Shown piece by piece: positions 24,701 to 54,332 of a stretch of DNA of 64,000 nucleotides. This DNA is from Dermatemys mawii. Taxonomy: Eukaryota > Chordata > Testudines > Dermatemydidae. The translations under genes were made by a program, and so were the position numbers. The notes under the pieces are model-generated. The model did not search any database. It was given only the letters and a program-made list of their open reading frames with translations, and had not been told where the DNA came from. How positions within the stretch are numbered: position 1 is the stretch's first letter; every line of letters begins with the position of its first letter. The stretch is from contig ML677351.1 of assembly GCA_007922305.1 (NCBI GenBank), positions 12,570,493 through 12,634,492 on the forward strand, read 5' to 3'.

Positions 24701-27700
24701 TATCACAGTATTAGTGCTTTGCATTCCAATGTGAGTTTTTGGGAATTCTACCCCAGACATGACCCTTCCACTATAAATAACAAGGGCCATGAGTTTTGGA
24801 GGCGGTGCTCTCAGGTCTTAGGTTAGAAAGCAGTCAGAAGCATTACTATAAGTCATTGATGCTCATTTAAATGAACATCAGTGGTGAAGGTTTCAGGGGG
24901 AATATTAGAGCTTACCTTCAGTAGGATGTTTTATTCTCTCAAAACCCAACATGACTTAACAGCAACTGTAGACAAAGACAAGTCTAACATTGTCACCTGG
25001 ATGTAGTTATTCCTATGGTCTTCATAGAATTTCTCTATAACCAGCTGACTTTATTAAACATAACTGTGATAACTCATTAATTGAACGCTTGATTGTTAGA
25101 ACATGTCCTTTTGGTTTACATTACCTCAAACCTATACTGGTGGAGATGAATGTCCAAATTACATGCCTTCATCAATGACACACAAACTGTGTGGAAAAAC
25201 TCAGTGACAGTCCACTCTCCGGTTTAGTGGTTAATAAACATTACCTCGTATGGTGGCAGATCTTGTGTATATCAGTTTGGGCATAAGAAAAATTAGAGAG
25301 CCTCGAAGATGCCTATTCTTGGAAATTTTATCCAAAATTTAAGATGTCTGATTGTGTAGGTGGTTAAGCTACCATTATTTTTTTTTTAGTGCCTTGATTT
25401 CCGTAAAGAAATTCTCCTTGAAGCTTTGAACGTACTCTTGTCAGTAACTTGCTCCAGAAATATATTATTGTGCTTTTTTTCCCCCTCTTGTGAAGGAAGA
25501 GGTAAAGAGAACAAGTGTTTGAATGACTCAGTCTTCTATTGTTACCCTAGCTGCTCAGACTCTAAGAAATCTGAATTTTCAAAGCCTGGTACGCTTGTCA
25601 TTTGAAAAGAGCAGGAACTTTTCAAATGTCAATGAATCAGAATATTGTTCTGTAACAATGGTCTTTTGCTGCTACTTAAATAGAGAGGCAAAACAAAAAT
25701 TTTAAACAGATGTTGCTCTATGATAGCATTGTTACAATTATTTACTGTGTTTATATTTATGTCTTTACTTGGATAGTGTGGACAGTTTTGATGTCTGATC
25801 AGTAATGTATCCTGCTTACTATACTGTTGACTTGCTGAATTTTGAGTAGTAGAAACATGACTGGCTGTAATCAACTGGCTTAAAATTTCATCATAAACAC
25901 ACGAACTGTGGACTAATCTTGTTTTTTACTTTCAAGATTAGTGTTAGTTATGAATATATCAGCCATATAGCAACGTGATTCCCTGGCACAGATTCTGTTT
26001 GTAATTAATAGTTTAGTAATACTTGGGATTTACAGTATAATGTTTCATCTTGAAAGTGTGCTTTTCATACCATAATGAGATATATGGGCTACAAGAACTA
26101 CTGTATTTAACTGGGAAAACTAGTGCTTCCTAACATTGCTATTATGACACTTGGAAATCTGTGTCCAAAATGTGCATTCCCATGTCACTCTTATCTTAGC
26201 CACCTAATAGTGGAGTTTATATTTAAAAAGCATGATCATTTCAGTGACATTTTGAGCATCCTGTAAAGTGTCCTCATCTCTCATATGTTGGCTACCGAAA
26301 CAGAATTACCATCTCATTTCATGCCCACAATGCTTTTCTATTGATCTCATGTACTTCACTTGCACACCTGTATTTGTCTCTGGTAAAACTGCATCTCTTG
26401 CCAAATCACACATGAAATTTAATGTTGTCAAAAATAAGGGGTTTGTATGAAGCAATTTCTGCCAAGCTAATGTACCAGTCTCAAAATATTATCTTCCTAC
26501 AGTAGTTCAGTATTTATAGTTATTTCTTACACATGAGGTATCTCTTACAGTCAGATGTTGTTTCTACCATACTGGTAAAACCAAAGCAATTAGTCAGTTA
26601 ACATTCGCTTTTGGAGCGTCTCCTGCAGCTTTGTATCTCTCTTGCTGTTGGTTCCTCATTGTCTAAATGTTGTAGTCTGGTGGCCACTATTTACTATCAT
26701 AGAGCAACTGGCTATGCTTCACAGCAGCCTCTTAGACATCTGTTGCATTCAGGGGAGGGTAAAGCACCTCTCTTTTTCTGGCAGGTGCTTTCCCACTAAT
26801 AGCTGCAGTGCTGTTATTACACATAATTTTACTTATTGCCTATTCTCTGAGAAAATGTTGTCACAGTTGGACATATGAATTATATAAATTCAGTCAGTAG
26901 CATTATGGAAAATTAAAGAGATGAGCCCTATTTTATTTCTCTTAATAAAATGCTTGGTTATGAGGATTTTATGATAGTGATCAAATTGATCATGTTCTGA
27001 TGTTAAGCTGTTAAATCAGGTGCAAAACTTTCCTTGCCTCCATTAGATTAGTCTTGTATTCCCTTCCCATACTGATTATAGAGTTATCTGGGCATAGGCT
27101 TTCCGTAGACTAAGATTTAGGGTGTGATGTTAGCTTGTGGCAGTGTAGACAAGGCACAGCACATTTATTATGCCCTAAGATGATTGAGTTAAATCCTGTG
27201 GGGTGGGGGAAAGCTTGGACTTCAACGGTTTCACGGGTTACTTCATGCAATCTGCCTTCCAAGAAGATAAAACTCCATAATCTTTAAGGAGAGGTGCTGC
27301 AGGGTAAAGTTTTTCTGGAACCTACAGCCTGTCCAAGTATGCTCTGTTGCTTATGTGGCCATTAGGTTGCAGCGGGTGATTGCAAGAAGAGGATCTAATT
27401 AGGGTATGTCTACACTGCAGTTAAACCCCTGCAGCTGACCTGCATCAGTTGGCTCAGGCTCAGACTACAGGGCTGTTTAATTATGGTGTAGATGTTTGGG
27501 CTCAAGCTGGAGCCCGGGATCCTCTCCCCTTGCGGGGTCCCAGAGCTCTGGCTCCAACCTGAACATCTACACTGCAGTTAAACAGCTCCATAGTCCAAGT
27601 CAGCTAGCATGGGCCAGCCTCATGTGTTTAGATGCAGTGGAGACATACATTTAGACACTCCCACCCCACAGCGTCCTAGAGCCCAGGCTCCAGCTTGCAA

Positions 27701-30700
27701 GTCTACACAACAATGAAACCACCCAACAGCCTGAGCTCTGCGAGCCCAAGTTGGCTTAATGGGCCAGCCATGAGTCCTTCTCTGCTGTGTAGATATTACC
27801 TTAAAAGACCAAGGAGGCGATGAGTCAGAGAAGAGCACATTCCCACAGTTAAACACGAGTCATTTTTTTAGTGATAGAGTATTATCTATTAATTTTTTTC
27901 TTACTCTAGACTTCTGCTAGAAAGGGAAATATTCTTGCATCATTTGTCAATTCCTTCAGAGATCTGTGAACATTTATCCATTCCAGCATTTATTAAAAAA
28001 ATGGTTAGTTGTATTACTTTACAAAATTCTTGCTCACTTAATGTAATCTAAAAACTGCTTTCTAAAAACAGGAACTGGAAATAAAGAAAATGGCAAAGAC
28101 TGGTAACAAAGAAGCCTGCAAGGTTCTAGCAAAACAGCTGGTGCAACTGCGAAAACAGAAAACTCGAACCTATGCTGTTAGTTCAAAGGTCACCTCCATG
28201 TCAACTCAAACGAAAGTGATGAATTCCCAGATGAAGATGGCAGGAGCTATGTCAACCACAGCAAAAGTGAGCAGTTAAATGAATATACATGTCTAAGTGT
28301 AATTTATGTTCATGGACACTTTCATACTGAAACTCAAATACAATAGGTTGTTTGCAAAAGTCTTGACAAGTTCAATGTTCCCTTGTAAAAATTAGCTGGA
28401 GATAAATGTATTGTGTAGTACTACATTTAGCAGTGATGATGTTTAGAGGGTGACTATTAATTCGTGTTTTGAAAAACACTAAATTAGCCATTCATATCCT
28501 GATGATCAGTATCTGCTATGTAAACTTGCAGGCTCTCTCACAGTTGACTTACAATATCTTTGTCGTGGCCCAGAGAGCTGTTCAGTGTTAGTGTCTGGGT
28601 AATGATTAAAATGCATCCTGTAAGTCTTGATACAGAGGAAAATTACAGTAGACTAACCAACAAACAGCTTTTCATTATGCAATGTCTTGCCTGTAAATTT
28701 TGTCTGTCATGTAACTGCTTCTAGTGGATAAAGCCAAAGTAGGGTAGACTGATTCTAGAAATCAAGGCAGTTTGTCATCTAGCTTTATAACTTATGTGAA
28801 AATGAGGCATTACTTTCTGGCTGACACTTCTAAAATACTCAGTGATCTAGAATTCTCCTTCATCCTCACCCTCTGCACACCAAGGAAATCTCTCTTCTCC
28901 TCTCCACCCCACGAAAAAATGTATTTATATCCACTGACAGTCCTTGAATTGGAAAAGGAGAACAAAGCTTTGTTTTCTCAATGTAAACAAAATTAGAAAT
29001 GAAGGCAGGAACATTTCCCTTAAAGACTTCAGTTTTAAAGTTTTGATACATCACTGATATCAGTTATTAATGTATCCTTTTAAACTAATTTTCCATCTGT
29101 TCCTAAAATGGATGTAGCACTTTTATGAAGAGGCTACTTCCTTTATTTTTTGCATATATCACAATTTAGTGTTTGACATGGAAGCTGCTTTGTGGAGACA
29201 AAAAATACCATAGCTTTATTAATGAATTAAAAAGAAAGTAGTATTGGGTGAATGTGTTTTTTACACACCTGTGGTAATCAGTGCCATGGAGTTTGGTAAA
29301 AATATTACGTTGTGCAAGGTTTAGTACAGGGGTCTCATACTCAAATGACCACGAGGGCCGCATGAGGACTAGTTCATTGGCCTGAGGACTGCATAACTGA
29401 TATGCCTCTCTCCCTGCCCCCAGCCCCGCCCACACCCCACCCCTTCCATGAGGTCCCACCCCTGCCCCGCCTCCTCCCCTGAGCATGCAGCTCCCTGCTC
29501 CTCCCCCGTCCCTCCTGGAAAGTGCTAAGCGCCTGGAGGTAGGCAGGGAGGAAGCTGGGGCCTCGGGGAGCTTGGCAGGGAGACCATGGGGAGCTTGGCG
29601 GGGGTTTGGGGGGGCCATGGGGAGCTTGGCAGGAGCTGCGGGGAGCTTGGCTGGGGGGCTGAGGGGAGCTAGGCGGGGGACCGTGGGGAGCTTGGTGAGG
29701 GGGCGGGGGGGGCCCCGCGGGACGCGGGGGGGGGGGGCCACCGGTGAGCTAGGGGGGCAGGGAGAGCATCGCAGGCCGCAGGGAAGGGCTTGGTGGGCTG
29801 CCTGCGGGCTGCGTGTTTGAGACCCCTGGTTTAGTAGAATGTGGCAGAGGTTCTCTAAGTGATACCAAGTGTTCAACCTGTACTATTAATTTTTGAACAC
29901 CCTGGCATTTGCCATTAGGAGAAACTTCATACTTGCTACTATATTATCCTATGTGGAGAATCATCATAATGATTTCATGCCCTCTTCCTAGTGGTGGTTG
30001 ATGAGAGTATTCTTAACTTGATTTAAGCATTATTGCCATTTCCATCTGTCTGGTGACAGTTAGTTGCCTAATTATGGAACTTTTCTCCTCTTCCCCTATG
30101 CTCGTCGTGCAAGCCAGAAAAGTGACCTTAAATTAAGAAAAAACTCTACCTTATTATTTATACTGGACAAGTCACAATAGTAGATTTTAATATCTAGACA
30201 AGGGACCAATTAAGGATTCCATATGCACTCAGACCTCCCACTAAAGTGGGAGTCTAGATATGCAAAGCATGCAGAACCTGGCCCCACGTTTGTTAGACTA
30301 GAAATCACTTAACGTTGCCAAGCATATTCAGTGTACTGCACTAATTTGTGGAATTTTATGATTAATATTCTCTAATATTGTTAGACAATGCAATCTGTTA
30401 ACAAGAAGATGGACCCTCAAAAGACATTACAAACTATGCAGAATTTCCAGAAGGAAAACATGAAGATGGAAATGACTGAGGAAATGAGTAAGTTATGTGT
30501 TCTAGTAGATAATTTCAGCAAGCATTGACACTATCAGACAACTAAAACGGGTAGGCACACCTTAATCCCACTTCTGAATATTACTAATAACACATGAGAT
30601 TACTATCAATAAGCGATGATGATAGTAATAAAAGGGGAAATATTTCATTTTCTGCATGGTTACTTTGGGTATTTGATAGTACTGCGTATATAGCTGTATG

Positions 30701-32553
30701 AAAGACCTGTGAAAATGAGAACAGAAAAATTGGAAGAGCACTGAGTGAGAGAGTTGTAGATGAGGTGTAATACCTAATACCACTACTACCTGAATTGACT
30801 AAACGGAGGGAGTATCCTGTCAACCTTACAATTAGAAAATCAGATTCTGGGGAATAACAGAGATGGCATTCTGTTTTTCAGGGATAGTAGAAACTTCACA
30901 TGAGCAAGTGCCATGGGGAGTTTCTGCTCTTGTGCAAGGAAAGAGAAGCAGTAGCACAAGCTCTTCAGCTTTTTAAGAAGGGACAAAAGACTAGAGTGCA
31001 ACAGTAATACATAGATAGCAAATATATTTGCTCTTGTTTTTTAAAGAAGCGGTTGTTCTTGGTATGGAAACTCTAGAAGTGAAGACAACTTTAGTGTTGG
31101 CATATAGATAAGCAACTCTGCTGTCTAGTCTGGAGTTAAGTTTTGGGCTTGCCTGTAGATGTTTGTGCGTACACTGATCTGTAAATGAGAATAGTTGAAG
31201 TCCTCTAACTTATAGCAGTCAGAGTTATATAGAACTTGTAAAGTGTTTTGGGTGGAAGGGCAGGCATACTCAGAACTATCCAGCAACTGACTTCTACATA
31301 TAAAATAATAATGGACCAAATAGTGGTACAGAGCAGTTAGGCACAACCTGGAACCTCATCTGCCCACCGATGCTGGGTATGAGGAGCCACCCTTTTCTCT
31401 GTATTACCACAATGGCTTATTAACTTGTTGGTAATTGTAAGTTTTAGTGATGCCACATTGGTCTTGCTACTGTTAACACAGCATTCTTCTCATCCTAAAA
31501 TCTGCAACTGCATTGCCTCTGCTGTGACTAGGGTGACCGGACAGCATGTGGGAGAAATCAAGATGGGGATGGGAGGTAATAGGAGCGTATGTAAGGAAAA
31601 GACCGAAAAATCAGGACTGTCCCTATAAAATCGGGACATCTGGTCACCCTGGCTGGGGGAAATGGGCAGAATTTTAAAAATTATATTGTGGTCTAGGCAC
31701 CAATACACCAACTCCTTAGTTGTATTTCTGCAACTTGGGGAGGGGGGCAGTGTAGGAGAGAAACAAGGTCTTTGAGGGGGAGGGGGAGGGATTTTTAATA
31801 GGTTTGCTGTTTAAATCTAACAAAATTCTGAAACTAAATCCTTTCTGAAAAATGGTGAAATCAAACCTCTGTGTAACGTGCTGGCACATTAATGCCTAGT
31901 GCAATTGTTAGCACTACTTCAGGGGCAAGGTTTTCAAGTACAGAGGTAGGCAAAGCACTCCTGGGTTGCCAGCATGTGGTGCTAGATGATGCAGTACTGT
32001 TCTGCAAATGCACACAGTGTACGTTCCATTCTCTTGGTGTCTCACCTAGTGATACTACTGCTGCATGCTAGGACTGTAGAAAAGAACAGTGGTTTTTAGT
32101 CATTCTCCCACTTATTCTGTGAACACTAATCTTTCTGTACTAATGCAGCTATGGTTTTTATTTTCTCTTCTAGTTAATGATACCCTGGATGATATTTTTG
32201 AAGGCTCTGATGAAGAAGAGGAAAGCCAGGATATTGTGAACCAAGTGCTTGATGAAATTGGAATTGAAATCTCAGGAAAGGTATGGAGAAATGTTCTTTA
32301 GGGTAGGGTCAAACACCTTCCTCTCTTTTTTTTAAATATGTCATCATAACAGCTTTCATTTTGTTGTTCTGTGCTAGAAGTCAAATTGTCACAATGTGTA
32401 TTGTTTTTACTAAGTGAAGTTTGTGTGTTTCTTTAATAGATGGCCAAAGCACCATCTGCTGCCAGAGGCTTACCATCTGCATCAGCATCAAAAACTACCA
32501 CCATTTCAGATGAAGAGATTGAACGGCAGCTCAAAGCTTTGGGAGTAGATTAG
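18497..32553 (+). CDS. CHMP2B: CHMP2B, charged multivesicular body protein 2B (ESCRT-III), six coding exons
   Basis: Joining 18497-18530, 24188-24279, 28072-28266, 30385-30487, 32174-32280 and 32440-32553 gives an open frame of 214 codons that I recognise as CHMP2B along its whole length (human is 213 residues). The family polymerises on endosomal and other membranes and recruits VPS4 for membrane scission. Visible parts: a short basic N-terminus (MASLFKKK), a charged helical Snf7 core from about residue 12 to 140 (exons 2-4), an acidic stretch at about 152-160, and a C-terminal MIT-interacting motif at about 201-212 (DEEIERQLKALG) that in this family binds VPS4. All introns are GT-AG and phases agree at each junction. 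The start is the first ATG in a CpG island, in good context (GCCGCCATGG). No frameshift or missing element is seen. Identity is certain; exact UTR ends are not. Confidence 0.97.
18531..24187 (+). other. CHMP2B: CHMP2B intron 1
   Basis: 5.7-kb intron. The first 200 bases are still CpG island. An (AC)n microsatellite occupies 18839-18858. The rest is AT-rich. A decayed palindromic repeat of the type ending in 'gtgtaa...' is at 23893-23975. No other gene is recognisable. Confidence 0.8.
24188..24279 (+). CDS. CHMP2B: CHMP2B coding exon 2
   Basis: Completes codon 12 (Asp) and codes residues 13-42, the first part of helix 1 of the ESCRT-III core (starts VIKEQNRELRGTQR). Acceptor TTTCCAG and donor GTAAGT are both strong. 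It ends on a complete codon, so the next junction is phase 0. Confidence 0.96.
24280..28071 (+). other. CHMP2B: CHMP2B intron 2
   Basis: 3.8-kb intron. It is AT-rich and mostly featureless except for the TIR element at 27402-27800. A poly-T run lies near 25378-25389. No gene-like exon is seen on either strand. Confidence 0.8.
27402..27800. mobile_element. Harbinger-like MITE with TTA target duplication
   Basis: The left end reads GGGTATGTCTACACTGC and the right end, read on the other strand, GGTAATATCTACACAGC, so the termini are imperfect inverted repeats. TTA flanks both sides (27399-27401 and 27801-27803), a 3-bp duplication typical of PIF/Harbinger. Internal segments such as 'acactgcagttaaac' recur in both halves. 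There is no coding capacity. The family name is a guess. Confidence 0.75.
28072..28266 (+). CDS. CHMP2B: CHMP2B coding exon 3
   Basis: Codes residues 43-107 (65 whole codons): the rest of helix 1, the turn, and helix 2, rich in Lys, Gln, Met and Thr (for example TKVMNSQMKMAGAM). Acceptor AAAACAG and donor GTGAGC. A continuous run of Lys/Arg/Glu without proline supports the long helical hairpin typical of ESCRT-III subunits. Confidence 0.96.
29327..29828. mobile_element. hAT-like non-autonomous element with an internal GC-rich minisatellite
   Basis: Ends are CAGGGGTCTCATACTC and, reversed, CAGGGGTCTCAAACACG. The 8-bp GTTTAGTA is duplicated exactly at 29319-29326 and 29829-29836, diagnostic of hAT cut-and-paste insertion. 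The interior from about 29,560 to 29,750 is a degenerate tandem of a unit containing GGGGAGCTTGGC, interspersed with G runs. Long open frames across it on both strands are compositional artefacts. Confidence 0.85.
29560..29750 (+). repeat. GC-rich minisatellite inside the hAT-like element
   Basis: At least six imperfect copies of a unit built around GGGGAGCTTGGC, separated by variable G-rich spacers, ending in a run of about nine to ten Gs near 29,725-29,736. The unit is not seen elsewhere in the window. Confidence 0.7.
30385..30487 (+). CDS. CHMP2B: CHMP2B coding exon 4
   Basis: Codes residues 108-141 plus the first base of codon 142. Begins TMQSVNKKMDPQKTLQTMQ and ends with the acidic EMTEEM segment. 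Acceptor TTGTTAG and donor GTAAGT are clear. Confidence 0.96.
30488..32173 (+). other. CHMP2B: CHMP2B intron 4
   Basis: 1.7-kb intron, AT-rich, with one short TIR element at 31530-31650. Nothing else is recognised. Confidence 0.8.
31530..31650. mobile_element. Short TIR element of the GGGTGACC family
   Basis: Begins AGGGTGACCGGACAGC and ends GACATCTGGTCACCCT, so the outer 8-10 bases are inverted repeats. A related copy in the opposite orientation is at 10865-10988. No coding capacity and no clear target duplication. Confidence 0.7.
32174..32280 (+). CDS. CHMP2B: CHMP2B coding exon 5
   Basis: Completes Ile142 and codes residues 143-177. It carries the acidic autoinhibitory-type region (GSDEEEESQD) and the helix VNQVLDEIGIEISGK. 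Acceptor CTTCTAG, donor GTATGG. Reading through this donor adds only a few codons before a stop at 32299-32301. In human a splice error at the exon 6 boundary of this gene is linked to frontotemporal dementia. Confidence 0.96.
32440..32553 (+). CDS. CHMP2B: CHMP2B coding exon 6 with stop codon
   Basis: Codes residues 178-214 and a TAG stop at 32551-32553. A Ser/Ala/Thr-rich linker (residues about 181-199) precedes the MIT-interacting helix. The linker is one residue longer than the human form as I remember it (SASASKTTTISD here), which explains 214 rather than 213 residues. Confidence 0.96.
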   Translation: MAKAPSAARGLPSASASKTTTISDEEIERQLKALGVD

Positions 32554-34082
32554 CCTGATGACAATACACAGCCTGCCTTTTAACAATTATTCAACTACAG
32601 ACAGATGTAAAATGTACACATTTTCAACACACCTGATGTACTTTGGTTTTAATAAGAACTGAAGGCTTCAGAATTAAGCTGCTTCACACCAAAAAAGGCT
32701 TATTTCTTGCCAGAGAACCATTATCAATGACACTGAATTCCTGAAATTATTTGGAAAACCTATTTTATCAGATGATGTGAAGAGAACTTGTATGTGGGAT
32801 TTTTTGAACACCAGATTGAGATCTAGGGTAAACAGGTACCTCCATTTACACCAGGTCTGAATTTGGGCTGTGTTGTGTTCAAGATTTATCCCTACAACTT
32901 AGTTGCTTCAGCAGCACTGGCATTTTTTAATTTACAAAATGTCAGCTGGCAAGCAGACTTGGAAAAATAACAATTATGACGTCTTCATCTGTTTAGCTTT
33001 TTTAGAAATTGTCATCCTATGATTGTTGATAGCATTTCTCTGGATAATATTTGGAGTGTTTATAAAATCACTACACATGGAAAGTTCTAAGAATATTTTA
33101 TTATCTTGTCTTTACACTTGCTTTCAGTTTGAAAAAGGATAACCTTGACACCCTAGTAAGTGTAGGTAATTATAACTTTGTTTTTCAGATGTCTTTAGTA
33201 AATTTGAGTTGATTCATTCTTAGACCATTACACTATTAGTTGAAGGGTATGGGTGCAATCCAGCTCTTGTTGACTTCAGTGGAAGAGGCTTGAACTAAAT
33301 ATTTTTAGTGAATATTTTGCATGAAAAGCACTGAATAAACTGTATTGTACTGTAACATAGCTAACTTCAACAGAATTGTTGTGCAATTGTTGAAGGGTGA
33401 ACTAACTATTGTTAAGGCAGTTCTTGCCAGTTACAAAATATTCTGAAAAGTGCTATCTATACTTGAGATTTCAGGCAGGATTCCTTTTGCAAGTGCTGTA
33501 GTACTTTTGCTATCATTTGTATTTATTTTACAGTATTTATCCCCCAATAGTAACTGTTTAAAAATACTGTATTCTTTACTAAGGTACATGTGATTGCATA
33601 CTGACAGGTGAAATCTTATCAAAATGACTTGGCTGCCTTATGTCTATAATTATTCCTATTAGGTTAAAAAAATGCTAGGTATTACATCGTACAATTGAAG
33701 GTATGGTTAGACAAGTGATTTGGATAACAATATAATAGGAATGGACTGATTTCTAAGGTTTTCCATGGTCCATAGAATAGCCCTGGCTTTAAGGGGAAGT
33801 CATTTAATCAAAGAGTGCTTAGTCTTTAAGTGGGAAAGCAAGTCCTGAATGGAATTGCTAATATCACATCTGCCAACACAGGACTGAGCAGGGAAATAAA
33901 GGTTATAATCATCCGTTTGTGAGCCTAGGTCTTGGAGTAGAAATACAGAATGCTGTTTTCACTAGAAAACATGGGGCTGAACCATGCGTCTGCAATGTGC
34001 AACTGTACATAATACACACACACACGCCTGACATTTGGGGTGAATTTTCTTTTACAAATTTATTTTGTAAAAATCTAATAAA
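32554..34082 (+). other. CHMP2B: CHMP2B 3' UTR (approximate)
   Basis: AT-rich non-coding sequence after the stop. Candidate polyadenylation signals AATAAA are at 33334-33339 and 34077-34082, so both a short and a long 3' UTR are possible. A (CA)n tract lies just before the second (around 34014-34025). Which site is used cannot be told from sequence alone. Confidence 0.6.
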
Positions 34083-37000
34083 AGCTTTTATTCCCACAAT
34101 GGCTGTCCTGATGGTGTTATCTAGTAATGGAGGTCAATCTTTTGTGATATCACTTCAGAGGGATATTAGTTGTGAATTCCATTGGTTTTAAAAAAATTGG
34201 ATTGTTGCTATTGCTGGTGGGGGTGGGGAGGTTTCTGTACACACTGAACCTTAGCACTAGCTTGTTGGACTGAAAACTGCTGACCTTGCTCTAGTCCCAC
34301 TCCCCTCTTCACTATTTCACCTTCCCCCTCTCACAACCCAGCCCTGCCCAAACAGAGCAAAGAGTATGGCTGTAAGTATTAAACTGTGCACTTAAATACA
34401 ATTGAAACATCAGTGAAAATGGTCATTTGGCAAAGCAAGAACCAGTATTTCTTGCTTTGGGCTTTATATTGCTATGTACCCCCTATTTCATCAACCATTG
34501 GCTACAATGCTCCTTCACTGTTTAAAACAATCTCTCAAATTATTGAATTAAGTCAGTCAAAGCTCAGTTGCTTTTATCATTAGTCAGTCAAAGCGGGTGA
34601 GGTAATATCTTTCGGTAGTAGTGGCACCCTACTATAGCTTGGTAGAGAACTTATGTCGTGCCACAAGGTTTATATTAAACTCTTAAAAGGCATCACCATA
34701 GCCTTACAAAGGGAAATATTAGAAGCCAAGAATACTTATGATCTGTGGTGGTGGAAGGGAGGTGCAGCCTACAGAAGTCAAATGCATATTGCTTCCTTAA
34801 CACTACAGCTGCTTGTCGCCTAGGTTTAAAGGATCAGGTATCAGAAGAGCATTTTCAGAAAGATGCCTGGAAGAGGGTGAAACTAGACAGGAGCAATCAA
34901 TAGCTCCTAGAGATAGGATTGAAACATCTTCCTAAGGGCCAGGGATCTAGGTGTAGGACATCGTAAGACTGTCATTATGTGCCTAGTTTCATTTGTTTTG
35001 CCATGTTGCTGAAAGTGTCCTTTACCCATAAACATTCTTGAAGGACAGGAGCATCAGTGTAGTGACTGACTGCTAATGCATTCACAAACACTACTGTAGC
35101 ATGCAAAAAAATAAGCAGCAGCAGCATGGAGCAGCTAAAGTAAAATCAAAATACTATCGCAACCAAACAACTGTGGAGAGTTGCATTGGGTATTAGAGGT
35201 TATTTGAACTATGCTTTATTTTTGGCAAAGAGTAGGGTTAGCTTTTTCATCATAACCCTTCTTAAACAGGCAAATAATTTAGAAAAACAAAATCTAAAAC
35301 TATGCCATATTGCAAGTTTGACTACATATGCATAATACACCACAACATACTTTAAACAAAGAAATAAAAGTAACCAAGGAATAAAATTACAAGTCATCAC
35401 CTTCATGTTTCTACTCTTTCCAATCTTTTTACAAAGTGCATTTCTGTCAGTACAGCACCTGTGATTGGTGGTGAAGGCTGAGGCTTAATCCCAGAACGTG
35501 CACTCTTGCTTTGTAAAGTAATGACTGATCTGTGTTAGTGTGGTGACAGGCTGGGGGGTTAGAATAGTTCAAGTCCTGTATAAAACATGTATTAGCAAAG
35601 GGGAGAGGGATATTCTTCTCCCCCCCCCCCGCCCCCCGTTTTAATTTAGACTCCTCTCCTAAGGAGAAAAAGAAAAGCAATAGTGCTGCTCATTCATGAG
35701 GATATATTTTCTTAATACAGGAACCTATATTCCTTAGTTAACATGCCTAGGGCCCCTTCATGGCTGTGCTTATGTATTATTTATAGCACACCAACATCGA
35801 TATGTTCTACATGATATACGCTTACCTTAGTGACCTCAAATATTATAGCCTCTTTCTGAATCTATTATCTAGTCATTTTCTAAATCACCATCACCCCTGC
35901 TTCACACAAAACTATTTTTTTATTTACCATTACCACTGAGCATTCCTGTAATTTTAGTCCTGAGGAAAAGCTTGAAATACATACACGTTAATTAATATCG
36001 TAACAAGTAATGGGAGCAATGACTGCTGCAGTGATCACTGGACCACTTGGCCCCTAAGTGCTGGAGTCACATTGAGGGGAACTGGAACAATCTCTGGCTT
36101 CCTGGGGGTGGAGCTATGAAATCATTTTGTCATCTCTGCAGGACAGAAGAGCGGACTCAGAATAATGATTTCTGCCTGTTCTTTTCTAAACCTCAGTCTC
36201 CCCAGGGGAAAATGAGGTTATACTTGAGTTTTGATTCAACTAGGGTTAAAGCATTTAGAAAGTCAGCAGGACTTTCTGTAGCCTTTGGCGATCAGTGTAA
36301 AGGGAATGCCATTTCTTCTCAGCAGCTGTCTAAATGGATTGGCTGTATATTGAGAAATGTTACACATTAGTGAAGGTGTCAGTACCCCAGGGGTCTTAAA
36401 GCCCATTCCACCAAGGCTAAGGCAACAGCCAGAATATCTCTGTAATGTTTCCATCCAAAAAATCTGCTAAGCTGCTACCTGGAGTCCTGGCCTCACAATT
36501 ACACAGCAGTTCTCTTTTGACCAAGCAGCTATATTTGATGCAGTTGTGCAGTCCTTGCTTAACAGAACTCAGCCCACCCAGCCACCTTCCTCAGAGTTCA
36601 ATGATGCTGCAGGTTAGCAGGAGGACCAGCCACTGATCATGCAGCCTCATCCCTGAGCTCTAAATGTTTGGTGCTATGATGGGGGCAGGTCTGTGGTCCC
36701 AACAGCTGTAGCTTTCCTAGAAGGTTTGTGAAGCGCACTGCTATGTGGGGAGTGAGGGGTATATCACACAAACGTGCACGTGCAGTCAACATGCTTTCAC
36801 ACACTACAGTGCCAATAGGTAACCTCTGTAATAAACAGAAAGGATTTCATTCCAGATCTTTTGGGTAAAGTTCGCATTAATTAGTGAATGTATTGTGGAT
36901 GCAAGACAGGCACGGTATATGAATAGCACTTGTGCAATTTTTAATATTAATCTACTAATGCAGTTTGAATAGTTGATAGCTAAGCAAGTCTCTGCTGCAC

Positions 37001-37190
37001 AAATATATATAGTAACAATGTTTCCAGTTTTTTATGTTAAGATCAAGTCCACCAAAGAGATGTTACAGTTAAAATTAACTCGTTAAAAGAAACAAAGGTT
37101 TCTGTTCAGACTGACAAAATACTTAAAAACAAACAAACAAACAAAAAAAATCCTAACGGCCCAGAAACCTTCAACTATGCACAGGAAACT
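34083..37190. other. Intergenic space between convergent CHMP2B and POU1F1, including the POU1F1 3' UTR
   Basis: No gene is recognisable. A fragment of the 'GGGTGAGGTAATATCTTT' repeat is at about 34595-34612 and a C-rich tract at 35620-35638. The nearest canonical polyadenylation signal on the minus strand (TTTATT on the plus strand) that I noticed below the POU1F1 stop is at about 35217; a variant TTTAAT is near 36941. The 3' end of POU1F1 is therefore not assigned. Confidence 0.5.

Positions 37191-54332
<17,142 letters not shown>

Larger units (their letters stand above)
28267..30384 (+). other. CHMP2B: CHMP2B intron 3
   Basis: 2.1-kb intron containing the GC-rich hAT-like element at 29327-29828. 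The remaining AT-rich sequence shows nothing recognisable. Confidence 0.8.

Noticed and set aside
29166..29876. 236-codon minus-strand open frame
   Set aside because: It runs through the GC-rich minisatellite of a hAT-like element; low-complexity composition and no homology I know.
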